Shown: piece by piece, positions 11,038 to 21,272 of the stretch
Numbering within the stretch: the stretch's first letter is position 1
Layout: every line of letters starts with the position of its first letter
NCBI RefSeq assembly: GCF_932526225.1
Contig: NC_064034.1
Span: 17,248,887 to 17,312,886 of the forward strand
Direction of reading: 5' to 3'
Origin: Nematostella vectensis
Taxonomy: Eukaryota; Cnidaria; Anthozoa; Actiniaria; Edwardsiidae
Length of the DNA stretch: 64,000 nucleotides
Translations under genes and position numbers: made by a program
The notes under the pieces: model-generated
Told to the model about the DNA's origin: nothing
The model's input: only the letters and a program-made list of their open reading frames with translations
Database searches by the model: none

Positions 11038-12647
11038 GTTCCTGTCAGCCCCCTTTGTTTGTCATTCTTGCAAAACGCCAAGTTTGAGAAATTATCCGTT
11101 TCCATCGGCTGATTTGGAAAGTCTATTGCGATATTCAAAACCGAAATTGGTAAAACACGTATACAACTTTGTTTTTAGATGGTTATAATGGATTCTTTTT
11201 GAATAATTTGTCTTCCAATTCATGATGAAAACAATAACAAATGCGTTGAGAGGTCTCAACTATAAACACGATACTAATTGAGTATCAAGCCGAAAAAGGA
11301 TTTGAATTAATTGGAAAAGATGGTTTAATCAATTAGGAGAGATATATTAAGATATATTATTATAATATATTGTAATCGCAACATCAAAGGATAGTTCTAT
11401 ATTTTTACGTGTAATCATGTACAATCGTTAGTGACGGGTAAAAAGGTTGGGAAGAACGATCATTGCTATTAGATAAGATCAGTTACTACAACTACATACT
11501 TCTCGGTAATGTTATGCTGTGATAATATTCTTATAATTTTTTTTATTTATAATATTCTAGATGATATAATTTGTGCATTCTAAATGTTTTTTAAACATTT
11601 AAGTTAAAATTACTCATAGCTCATAATATACTCGTATAAACCTGAATCCTAAAGTGTTGAATATTGAATATCAAATACCAGTCAATCTGTATTATACATG
11701 AATAAAAGCGGTTCTTTACAAGTCAACATGTTTTCTTGGGTAACAAATAAGTTTTTTTTTAATTTTCTAGAGGTCATCACGTTCTGACACAAATCAGTAT
11801 CAGATTCAGGCACGTTCCCCAGGGGGGGGTGCGCGCTCAACCCCACCCTCCCCTCCCCCAACTTGGCCGCCAAAAAGTGGGTCATTCCTTATTAGAGGAT
11901 CATCAAATCCATTTCCCATTATCTACGACTGTGCATCCCTTTTCCCCCCAACAAATCCTGGATACGCACATGAGGTTTAAATAAATTAGTCTTCCTAGGA
12001 AAGCTCAGAGGCGGCGCGCATTATACATACAGTGCTATCAATAACAGCAAAACATTTTGTATAACATTTCAATAAGTATGCGCACAATGCATCATGGGAT
12101 ATATATCTTTTCTCCTGGATCACGAACCGAGCGGATTATGTGACGCAGACAGATTTGCTTTCGCTTTATCACGAGAAGTATTTCGATACAACTAGACGTC
12201 GATATTTGACGTTGATATTTTGTTTCAAATATTGTTCCTATTGCCGTGCATAAGCTATACAGCTGTCAAAAGATTCCCAACAAGATTTTTTTGAGAAATC
12301 AATTAAAAACAGCTTTGAGTATGATCATCTTACGCTCTTGCTATTGGCATTTTTACCGGTTAATTTTACATATAAAAGTCTTATATCTTGAATGGGCCCT
12401 CTTTTATAAATAAATTTTCCATAAAAAAGGTACTGCCACCGTTTTTTTCTTTGACAGATGCATTTTGGTGTGTGATTGAGGCGCCTTTTTTTAATCATAA
12501 AAGCAGATGGGAGTAAATGTTGATGTGTTTAAGGGTTAATCATAGGAGGAATACCTGTTAATGGGAAAGGGAAAACATTTATGGAAGGCTTTTATCTGAA
12601 CCTTGAGCGTTTTGTTGTTTTACAAAACGGAATCATTTAATTTCGCT
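11038..12647. other. AT-rich intergenic region
   Basis: This stretch between the two PAN units has no supported gene. It includes a C-rich patch at 11818-11870 and many short A/T runs. Confidence 0.5.
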
Positions 12648-14336
12648 ATGGTTTTGCTAAGTGCTTGGTTAATCTTTATTTCAAATTTTCTAACAAAAAC
12701 AGACTGTTTTGACGCGTTTACTGTCAGCGAGAAGGTCTTGGTGAGTTCTGCTAAGGCTTCGTGGCTCTTAACCTCGCTTGAGTGGTACCATTGCCTCCTC
12801 GCCTGCCAAGAAAATCCTCTCTGCGTTTCGTACAACTATCGGGGAGAAAAACAAGAATGCGAGCTCAGCACTGAAGGCCTTCTAGCTCAATGTGATAAAG
12901 ACAAAGTTTTACACTTTGAGAGAGGAGCGATATTCAATCAGATTCGGCTTTTTGTTTCCAAGGTAAGGTGATGTTTATCAGTTTTATCATGCAAAACATC
13001 TAACAATACGTTACACGTTTTACGTTTCTAAAGGGGCACATTAAACGTTTTAGAGAGACACATTTTACGATTTTAAAAATACACATTTACGCGCAGGTTT
13101 TTTTACGAAAACATTTAACTACTACTACTACTTCTTTAAATGATATTTATTCATTTTTAACTATTTTTTGTTTCTAAGATTGACGAAAAACGAGGTGCTA
13201 TTAAAGAAACGCATTGCAAAACCGAGTCTTCTTCTAACGTGACCAATAGCACGGCCGAAGGAACGAATAGCACGACTGGAGGGGCAAATAGCACGACTAG
13301 AGGGACGAATAGCACGACAGGAGGGACGAATAGCACGACTAGAGGGACGAATAGCACGACAGGAGGGACGAATAGCACGATTGAAGGGACGAATAGCACG
13401 ACTGCAGGGACGAATAGTACGACTAGAGGGACGAATAGCACGACTGCAGGGACGAATAGCACGACAGGAGGGACAAATAGCACGACTGGAGAGACGAATA
13501 GCGCGACTGAAGGGACGAATAGCACTACTAGAGGGACGAATAGCACAACAGGAGGGACAAATAGCACGACTGGAGAGACGAATAGCGCGACTGAAGGGAC
13601 GAATAGTACGACTGGAGGGACGAATAGCACGACTGCAGGGACGAATAGCACGACAGGAGGGACAAATAGCACGACTGGAGAGACGAATAGCGCGACTGAA
13701 GGGACGAATAGCACGACTAGAGAGACGAATAGCACGACAGGAGGGACGAATAGCACGACAGGAGGGACAAATAGCACGACTGGAGAGACGAATAGCGCGA
13801 CTGAAGGGACGAATAGCACTACTAGAGGGACGAATAGCACGACAGGAGGGACAAATAGCACGACTGGAGAGACGAATAGCGCGACTGAAGGGACAAATAG
13901 CACGACTGGAGAGACGAATAGCGCGACTGAAGGGACGAATAGTACGACTGGAGGGACCAATAGCACGACAGGAGGGACAAATAGCGCGACTGAAGGAACG
14001 AATAGCACGACTGGAGGGACGAATAGCACGACTGGAGGGACGAATAGCACGACTGGGGGGTTGAATAGCACGACTGGAGGGACGAATAGCACGACTGGAG
14101 GGACGAATAGCACGGCCGAAGGGACGAATAGTACGACTGGAGGGACGAATAATACTGCTGGAGGTACGAATAATAAGACTGGAAGGACGAATAATACGAC
14201 TGGAGGGTTGAATGGCACGACTGAAGGAAAGAATAGCTCGACTGGATGGACGAGTAATACGGTCGGAGGGACGAAAAGCACGACTGGAGGGACGAGAGGG
14301 GAGCGATATTCAACCAGATCCGGGCCTTTTATTTAA
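12648..14336 (+). CDS. PAN-like / mucin-repeat paralogue lacking LamG
   Basis: Exon 1 is 12648-12962 and exon 2 is 13179-14336. The start chosen is ATG 12648, which begins a good signal peptide (MVLLSAWLIFISNFL); the longer frame from 12603 opens with TTG. From SSAKASW onward exon 1 is almost identical to the gene at 8290 (one Arg to Leu change), and the intron start is also near identical, whereas the signal peptide differs. Exon 2 is the same seven-residue sequon repeat, about 50 units. Instead of splicing to a LamG exon, the frame runs into a piece of exon-1-like sequence (14298-14345) read out of frame and stops at TAA 14334. It may be a secreted short mucin or a dying copy. Confidence 0.55.
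13235..14295 (+). repeat. coding 21-bp minisatellite of the second copy
   Basis: About 50 head-to-tail units of acgaatagcacgactggagg g and its variants (gaagggacgaatag, gagacgaatagcgcgactga). A higher-order pattern is visible: blocks with gagacgaatagcgcgactgaaggg recur at about 13489, 13573, 13678, 13786, 13867 and 13912. Three open frames on minus and others on plus are by-products. Confidence 0.95.
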
Positions 14337-14345
14337 AGGTAAAAA

Positions 14346-14974
14346 GTAGTAGTTGTATTGCAATGTGAATCTTTGAAAATCTATGTGCTAAAAAAAAACG
14401 TTATTTGAAATTATTATTTGCATCTTAAAAACTTGTATTGAGTAGATATTTAAACTGGGCTCGATTAGAAGAGACCGAAAAGTTTTTTCCTGCATATTAA
14501 AACTCCACCAATACGACGCTAAAATTGATACCATATACGATAAATAGAAATATAGAAGTAATTCATATTACATCATTTCACTTTTTTTGGAACTTTCGGT
14601 CAATAAAGAACTGAAAATCGCACTTTGAAGGGAGTCGTTGGGTTACCTGTTGTGTCACATGACAAGACGCGCCCGCGGTATTAGATTAGCATAAAGTGGC
14701 TAAAGTGGCCGGCTTGCCCTAACTATCGTGAATATTTGGCGTCGAAAAAAAAAAGTTTCTTTTCAATATCTGACGAAATGAATTTGGTAGTGCTAAAGAT
14801 TAAGATGTTTAGTACCGGTGTGCCGAATTTGGTGGAATTTCGGGTATTTACTCGAGGGTCTAGGTAGTCGCCTAATTGACGGTCTGACCGGAACAAGCCT
14901 GACCGGGAACCGACGGGGAAAATTTCTACCTTTTCATGACTGATTAATTATAAATCTATGTTTTTTTTCTCGAG
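14346..14974. other. intergenic or intronic spacer
   Basis: AT-rich sequence with no gene. It ends in a pyrimidine-rich tract and AG (14973-14974) that looks like an old acceptor for the third repeat unit. Confidence 0.45.
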
Positions 14975-16465
14975 ATTAATGAAAAACATGGCGCTACACA
15001 AGAAATAAATGGCACGGCCCAAAAGACTAATAACACGACCGAGATAACGAATGGCACGACAGACATGACAAATAACACGACCGAAATGACGAATAACACG
15101 ACCGAGATAACGACTAGCACGACAGACATGACGGGTAACACGACCGAAATGACAAATAGAACGACCGATATGACGGATAACACGACAGACGTAACGAATA
15201 GCACGACAGACATGACGAATAGCTCAATCGAAATGACGAATAGCACGACTGATGTAACGGATAACACGACCGAAATGACGAATAGCACGACTGATGTAAC
15301 GGATAACACGACCGAAATGACTAATAGCACAACCGTCACGACGGATGGCACGACTGTTTTGACGAGAGATATTACGACCAAAGAGACAAATGAAACGACG
15401 AACAACACGACCGAAATGACAAATAGCACAACCGTCACGAAGGATTGCGAGACAGTTATGACGAGAAATATTACGACCAAATAGATGAGACGACTGAAAT
15501 GACGAACATAACGGCCGAAATGACGAATAGTACGACCAAAAAGATGAATAACACGACCGAAATGACGAATAACAGGACCAATATGACGAATAGCACGGCC
15601 GGAGGGGCCGAATGACACGACTGAGATGACGAATAACATGACTGAAAAAATGAATGCTACCACCGAAGGAAATAATGGCACTACCAAAAACACGACCGAT
15701 AGTGTGCCGGAGAGCATGGAATCACAATCAATAAACGGTAACAGGAAAATTGTTCTGGTTGCGTCCTTTTTTGTTCATGCTTATAAACAAGAGAAAAATT
15801 GGGGCCTCGCGCGTCTCTCCTATTAATAACAAGCCAACCTAGCTGCTCCTAAACTCAAGCAATGTTCGATGCTCTGGAATCAGTGCAGTCAACAAGACTC
15901 GCATTTCAAACTCGGTTTTGTTTCTTAGGAATGCGCGCGCCGTGATGTCCAATGTGCATATGAACTGAAATCACCAACTCTTATCAACCAATGAGTGTGT
16001 TTTTTCAGTGCGGTAGCAGGCCTCGAAATACTGCGGTGGGGGAGGGGGGGGCACATGCCCCCAGTGCCCCACCCCCTGCTACGGCCCTTGTTACATATAA
16101 CAATCTACTACAAAAAGACGCATTTCAACAAACGTGCTGGCTCTTAGACGTGCTATCGTTAAGCTTAAAAACCTTTAGTGTTGAAGAAGCGCAAGCTTTC
16201 TACCCTTTGAATAACACCTACAAGGCACGGAATGTCAGTCACCATGGCAACCAATCCAGTTTCGTGGGTGGTGACGTCATCAACGCGACGGGACCAAAGG
16301 GGGACTTAGGCGGAGCTATGTTATAATGAATAAAATGCGTCTTGGAGTGGTGCACACCAATAACTCTCACTACCAGTTATAAGTAGAATGACTTGCTTGG
16401 TGTAGTTTGATTACATGCTTGGTGACAAGCAAATTGAAGAAATAAAAAGTGTATGTGGACCATAA
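14975..16465 (+). pseudogene. decayed mucin-repeat + LamG third copy
   Basis: An exon-2-like frame starts at 14975 after an acceptor (INEKHGATQEINGT, matching IDEKQGAIKDTH of the first copy). It encodes divergent heptads such as MTNNTTE. It is broken by a stop TAG at 15482 and a frame change near 15606, then resumes to a donor near 15737 (compare ataaag|gtaaac in copy 1). The LamG start follows at 16180-16323 (VEEAQAFYPLNNTYKARNVS), is cut off by TAA, and the LamG end reappears at 16406-16465 (FDYMLGDKQIEEIKSVC). About 470 bp of the LamG exon are missing. No PAN exon was found directly upstream, so it may once have been driven by the exon at 12648. Confidence 0.85.
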
Positions 16466-17126
16466 TAAAATTCCTACAATTCGTGTAAAGCCATTTCGTA
16501 GGTGGTAGAGTGGTTTTTAAAAACCCGTGAAATACTATTTAATTTATTTAGTACTAATACATTGTAATGTCTTTGTTCTCTTTTGTTCTGGCTTGACTAT
16601 TACATTTTAACAACTACATTTTGTTGCACGGGATTTTGAAAACCACTCTAAGTGAAAAAGGAAAGTATTCCACGAACTAACAAATGGACTTTATATTCAC
16701 TGGAAAATAATACATATAATCCAACAAACAGGCCGAACATTTAATCAGCAATACTATTGAAGTGCATGTTTTGTGACAATTACAGTCTATCATATAATTT
16801 TGAAAAGATAGTTAATAATTTGATAAGCAAATTCATTATCTATTAAAATATAATACTCGCTTACAATGGAATAATAAAAACACGACTTATATACTGATAC
16901 GAATTTGACGCCTGGATAAACTGGTTCAATACGAAAGTCATTTAAAGCTTTACTTGCACTGATAAGTTTATTGGTACCTATTGGAAAGGTAAAAGCATGA
17001 ATTTAAAACAAATTCAAATGACTCAGCCAGGGCTCCTGGATTTCTTCCCTAGATAATTGTGTATAATGTTTAACTCCATAAAATTCCACACCCACCCACC
17101 CATTTGTGAAGGATGCCCCCCCTACC
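16466..17126. other. AT-rich intergenic region
   Basis: Between the LamG remnant and the CAAP1 stop there is no gene or clear repeat. A C-rich patch (17090-17126) is at the CAAP1 3' UTR side. Confidence 0.5.
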
Positions 17127-20100
17127 CTAACTGGTCTTTCCTTTTTGTTGCATTTCTCGAGCCTTCACCATGGATTTAAGAGCTCTTGCTCTAAACTCTA
17201 ACTCCCTAAGCTCCGCCTCTGCCATAACAAGTGCTTCGTGGTCATCACTCTCTTCAGTTTCATCAATGGCCATCTCTTTATTACCTGGTGGTCACATGAA
17301 ACAAAGCAGGAAGCATTACTAAGGGGATTTTAGAATAAAGTGGAATTATGTGTAGCAATACACATCTTTCTTTCAGGGAAATGTGTGTGCAAAAGATACA
17401 AGGCATGCCTTTACTAACTGAGCTTTCAAAAGAACTTTGCAATTTATTTACTCAATTATTCAATAAACAAAATGCAATAATCTCCTCAAATCAGCCGATG
17501 GAAATGGATGCTTGGTATTTTGCTAAAGGGTAAGCAGAAGTAGCCTGCTTGAAGACATTGGAGTTTTTTATCCGTTGAGAAAACCTGGAGTTCACTATTT
17601 GGGACCATTTTGGAAAATACGGATGCACCAACTGCTCTGCATTGAAATTTTCAAAAACTGTGACAAAATAGTGAGCTCTGGGTTTTCTCGCTGAATAAAA
17701 AAAACTCAATGTCTTCAAGAAGGCTAAAGAGAAGGAGGCTTACAGTGATGTAAAAGAAGCATTACATACCATCATCTTGTTGAGTTGTCTTGTCATCTTG
17801 TGTCCCCCTTCCCTCTACAAGCTCATCAATCTCGTCCTGATTGGGAGATATACTCATTTCTTGGAGAATGTCAATCTTCTCAGGATCTGCATCCTCTTGC
17901 TTCCTTCTACATTCTGGAATCTTTTTCTAGTTATAAGACATAAATCAAGAGTCAAGTAAGTGTCAAATAGAGTTGCAATCCCTGCATATGTTCACTCTTG
18001 ATCCGTTTACAAGATGAGATAGTCACTGTGCAGGGGTGTGTCTAGAGAAAAACTCAGGGTGGGGTACAAAGTAGTAACCCAATGACCACAGATCAATTTA
18101 GTTCAAATTGGCATCTTAAGCTCTTGTAATATGTCACCATATATATATAGAAACATTTTCCATCCCAAATAAAATATACACCAATAAAGTCAATCTAGTC
18201 ACATGAGAAGGATGAGTGCCAGACCCCCCCTGGACACAAGCCTGCTGTGGCATACATTACTGAATTAAAGTACCTAAACATTTTTAGGGATGGTGCATAG
18301 ACTGTGGTCTAAACACTTAAAGTGTGTGGACTCCACCCAATGCATGGAGTTTTCCTACAGTATGTTTTGAAGTTTATTACATATGTGGATAATTATCTAA
18401 AAGTACAGTGGTGTGATAATTCTGAAAATTAAGGAAACTCAGTGAAATGTTTGATTACTTGGAATAAAAACAGCCCTTCCTGGTAAAAGAAAAAAGCCTT
18501 ATCAATTCCATGTTTATTGCACAAAGGCACTGCCTCAGTCATGGTTAAAAAGCTAAAGTATTCTTAGAAACACTTTTTTGCAAAACATAACTACATGGAT
18601 TTTACCTTCTTTGGCTCCTGGGGCATTTCTTCTTCAGCACCCTGTGGTTTCTCTTCTTGGGCAGCCTGTGGTATATCCTCTTGGGAAGCCTGTGGATTCT
18701 CCTTCTGGACTACCTTTGGTCTTTCGCCTTGTTCCTCATTACTTTCGTCAGATGACGAAGAGAGCATTTCTTCGCCAGCAATAATATGTCGAAGCCTTTT
18801 TTGAGACATGATTTCAAGTTGTTCAAGACAAAGACCTTTTAGTTCTTTTAAATCCATTCCCTGAAAATAAAAATAATGCTTTGAGTACTATAAAATGCTA
18901 TTTAAATTATACATGGTTTAAATGGTGAGCATAACTAGAAAAGTTAAGCCACAAAAAACAGGGAGTGGGTAATACAATTAATTTGCAAAATTTGCCATCC
19001 CAAGATGTTCGCCTCATCATTTGTGTGGAAGAGAATGCCTTCAGCAACCACCATCTTCAGCAACCACCATTAATGGAGATGTTATTCTGTGTATCTGGAT
19101 CTAAGCCTATGTTGCGTCTATAGCCAGCTATTAAGCGCTTTACAGAGTCTTGAGTTTCAACTACAACACAAGCTAATGAGAAAGTCTTGCCTTGCTTTGT
19201 GGAAAGTCTTTTAAGTCTCTTAATAAGGGGCTAGTATGGTGCATGCGTGTACAGCCAGTAGCTAGCCATAGCAGATAAGTGACTGCATCATGCTAACTGT
19301 TTTGATAACCCACTCACCTAATCTTCTCTTAACCATATCATGATAAAAGTCCTGGTTATATTGGTAAATTGAAAACCAAAATAGAACAAAGAGATGTGGA
19401 TCCATTATCGGATCTAGGGGTAGGGTTAAGGTTGAGGTTTGAGGTTTTAATCCCCCCTTTGGCAGGGCTGCCAGAAAACAAGATGTAACTTTGTCACTGA
19501 GCCAAACCCCCACTTTAGCGAAAAGCTAGAACCGCCCCTGGGATCTATACCTTTAATATCTCTGGTAGTAGATTCTTTATCTCCTTTTTTGGCACAATAC
19601 TAAATATTTGCTTGTGGAGTTCCTCTTTGTTATCTACGTAGTGAGATAGTGGATGAATATCATTAGGCTCTTCATCTGATTCATCAATGTGTGCAGATGA
19701 TTTCTTCTTCTTGTGTTTCTGTCTTTTGCTATGAGACGATGGGTCTGTCTCACTTGAAGACTTAGATCTTTTGTGTTTGGAGTGACTTCTGAAATGAAAA
19801 AATTCAATAATCAGGCCCGTAGCCAGGGTGTTGAGTTGGGGGGTTTGTTTACCCATTTAGCGGACCATTTTCTCTTAAAGGTAGCTCGCCCTAGCTTACA
19901 GTGGTGCTCAATTTCCTTCATTAGAGCACACCTTCTATAGTGAGTGGGGTGGTTATTCCAAACCCCCTGAACCCCCCTGACTACGAATAATGGATCAAAG
20001 ATGAACAGTTAAATGTGTTAACAGATCCAACATCAATTGCTTCCCTGTTGACCACATGACAAAGGAAATATTTGCAAATTACCTCCTGCAACCACGTAGT

Positions 20101-20890
20101 ATGTTGAAAAGTGGGGCGCAGTTGACAATTTAAAAAAAAAAGAAAAAAATGTTTTCAGTCTTTCTTTTTTAAATTATTTTTGTTTCTTTTTAGTGCAAAA
20201 AAGTGGTGGGGCTGGGTGCGGCCCCCCAGACCCTTCCCTCCGCAGTGCCTGACCTCACAGACTCACAGCAACCCTAAAGTCCCAGCCTTAGTTCCAGGAT
20301 CACTGAGCCAGCAATGTTGGTTGTTTTGGCTAGCAATGCTGGTGTACTTTGCATAGCTATTGGTCAAATCTCAAATAATATTTTTCTGGAAAACATTTTT
20401 TTTCTGGAAAATAGCTAAGTCTAATTGGGTTCTGGATTGTGGTATGGTACGATATTAGTAGCAGTGATCAGTGTCATTCTGCAGTGTCAATAGACAGGGA
20501 GGGTGGCCCCCCTTCAGGCAGCCAAAAATACAGTAAATGTATGAGACATTATCCAAAATACAGGAGAAAATGCCTTAAAAGGGCCTTTTGGACGGCTACG
20601 CCATTGATTCTTCAGAGTATGGAACAAGCTCAAGTCTCTGATGCTACTATAGATATGATGTAATAAGTCTCCGATGCTACTATACTGTAGATATAATATG
20701 AGCAATACAAAAACGAGCGTTTATAAAATCTGGTGGGGGATTTCAATCTATTCTTACCTAAATTATCGTACGGATACACTGTGTAAGTAACATACCTGTG
20801 TTTGTGCTTTCTCTTTTTCGCTTTCTTCACTTTCTTTTCCGCAATATGTGTAGAGGAATCGGGAGAGACACCACCATTTGATCTGTCCAT
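17127..20890 (-). CDS. CAAP1-like caspase activity and apoptosis inhibitor
   Basis: Five exons on minus: 20890-20796, 19788-19551, 18860-18606, 17926-17770, 17284-17127 (stop TAG 17129-17127); 300 aa with every junction in phase. The N-terminus is a Lys/Arg/His-rich basic region (KKVKKAKKRKHKHRSHSKHK), probably nuclear. Next comes the conserved core spanning exons 2-3: HPLSHYVDNKEELHKQIFS, then NLLPEILKGMDLKELKGLCL and QLEIMSQKRLRHIIAGEE. An acidic/Gln-rich spacer and a C-terminal helix (ELRELEFRARALKSMVK) follow. The core and final helix match what I know of CAAP1 (C9orf82), a poorly understood inhibitor of caspase activation; function here is by analogy. The gene is head-to-head with OMA1. 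Confidence 0.85.
17542..17728. mobile_element. foldback MITE in CAAP1 intron
   Basis: The left arm agcctgcttgaagacattgg agttttttatccgttgagaaaacc is inverted at the right arm ending aatgtcttcaagaaggct, with the interior agttcactatttgggacc also partly mirrored. The arms are about 60 bp and the loop about 65 bp. No ORF. It sits in the last intron of the CAAP1-like gene. Confidence 0.75.
17929..18605. other. CAAP1 intron 3
   Basis: Intronic sequence with no further gene or exon seen. It contains a short (ta)n run at about 18138. Confidence 0.5.
18861..19550. other. CAAP1 intron 2
   Basis: Intronic sequence without recognised exons. A patch at 19020-19075 has a tandem caaccaccat duplication. Confidence 0.5.
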
Positions 20891-21272
20891 TGCGCTTTAC
20901 CAGGCAACCATTTACAGGCTCTGTTCTCCAATAAGAATTCACAACTACGCTTTCATTGGAGTTCCTGGGAGGCAAAAAGGTTAGGTAATCCTTTCTACAT
21001 TGTTTTAGAACTGAGAGCGTCACATTTTTTAGGTTTCAGAGTAAAACAAAAATCGCCGCCATTGCTGCCTCCTTGTTTTGTTTGCAATGACCGTAGGAGT
21101 CTGGGTAGTACCGGTGCTAGGAACGCCTGGACAAAAGCTACACAACATTCGAAAAAGTTGCATCATGTTACGGAAAACATAGAAAAGGTCACTCAAATCA
21201 TTCCCTCAGTCGGCGATAATTCGCTGACTACCACTCTTGACTACAACAGCCAGGGTGTGCTTATAATCTGCA
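20891..21272. promoter_or_regulatory. divergent CAAP1/OMA1 promoter region
   Basis: The start codons of the CAAP1-like gene (20890, minus) and OMA1 (21273, plus) are 382 bp apart with no other gene between, so both 5' UTRs and promoters must lie here or overlap. No TATA box can be pointed to with confidence. The layout is inferred from gene orientation. Confidence 0.6.

Noticed and set aside
12603..12647. Upstream extension of the second PAN gene to 12603
   Set aside because: That codon is TTG; ATG 12648 starts a better signal peptide.
13157..14313. Minus-strand 374-codon and other frames over the second mucin repeat
   Set aside because: Same repeat artefact; no splice signals or domains.
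15991..16179. Coding start MSVFFQCGSRPRNTAV before the LamG remnant
   Set aside because: The LamG similarity begins only after the acceptor at 16178; the upstream Pro/Ala-rich part looks like ordinary C/G-rich repeat sequence.
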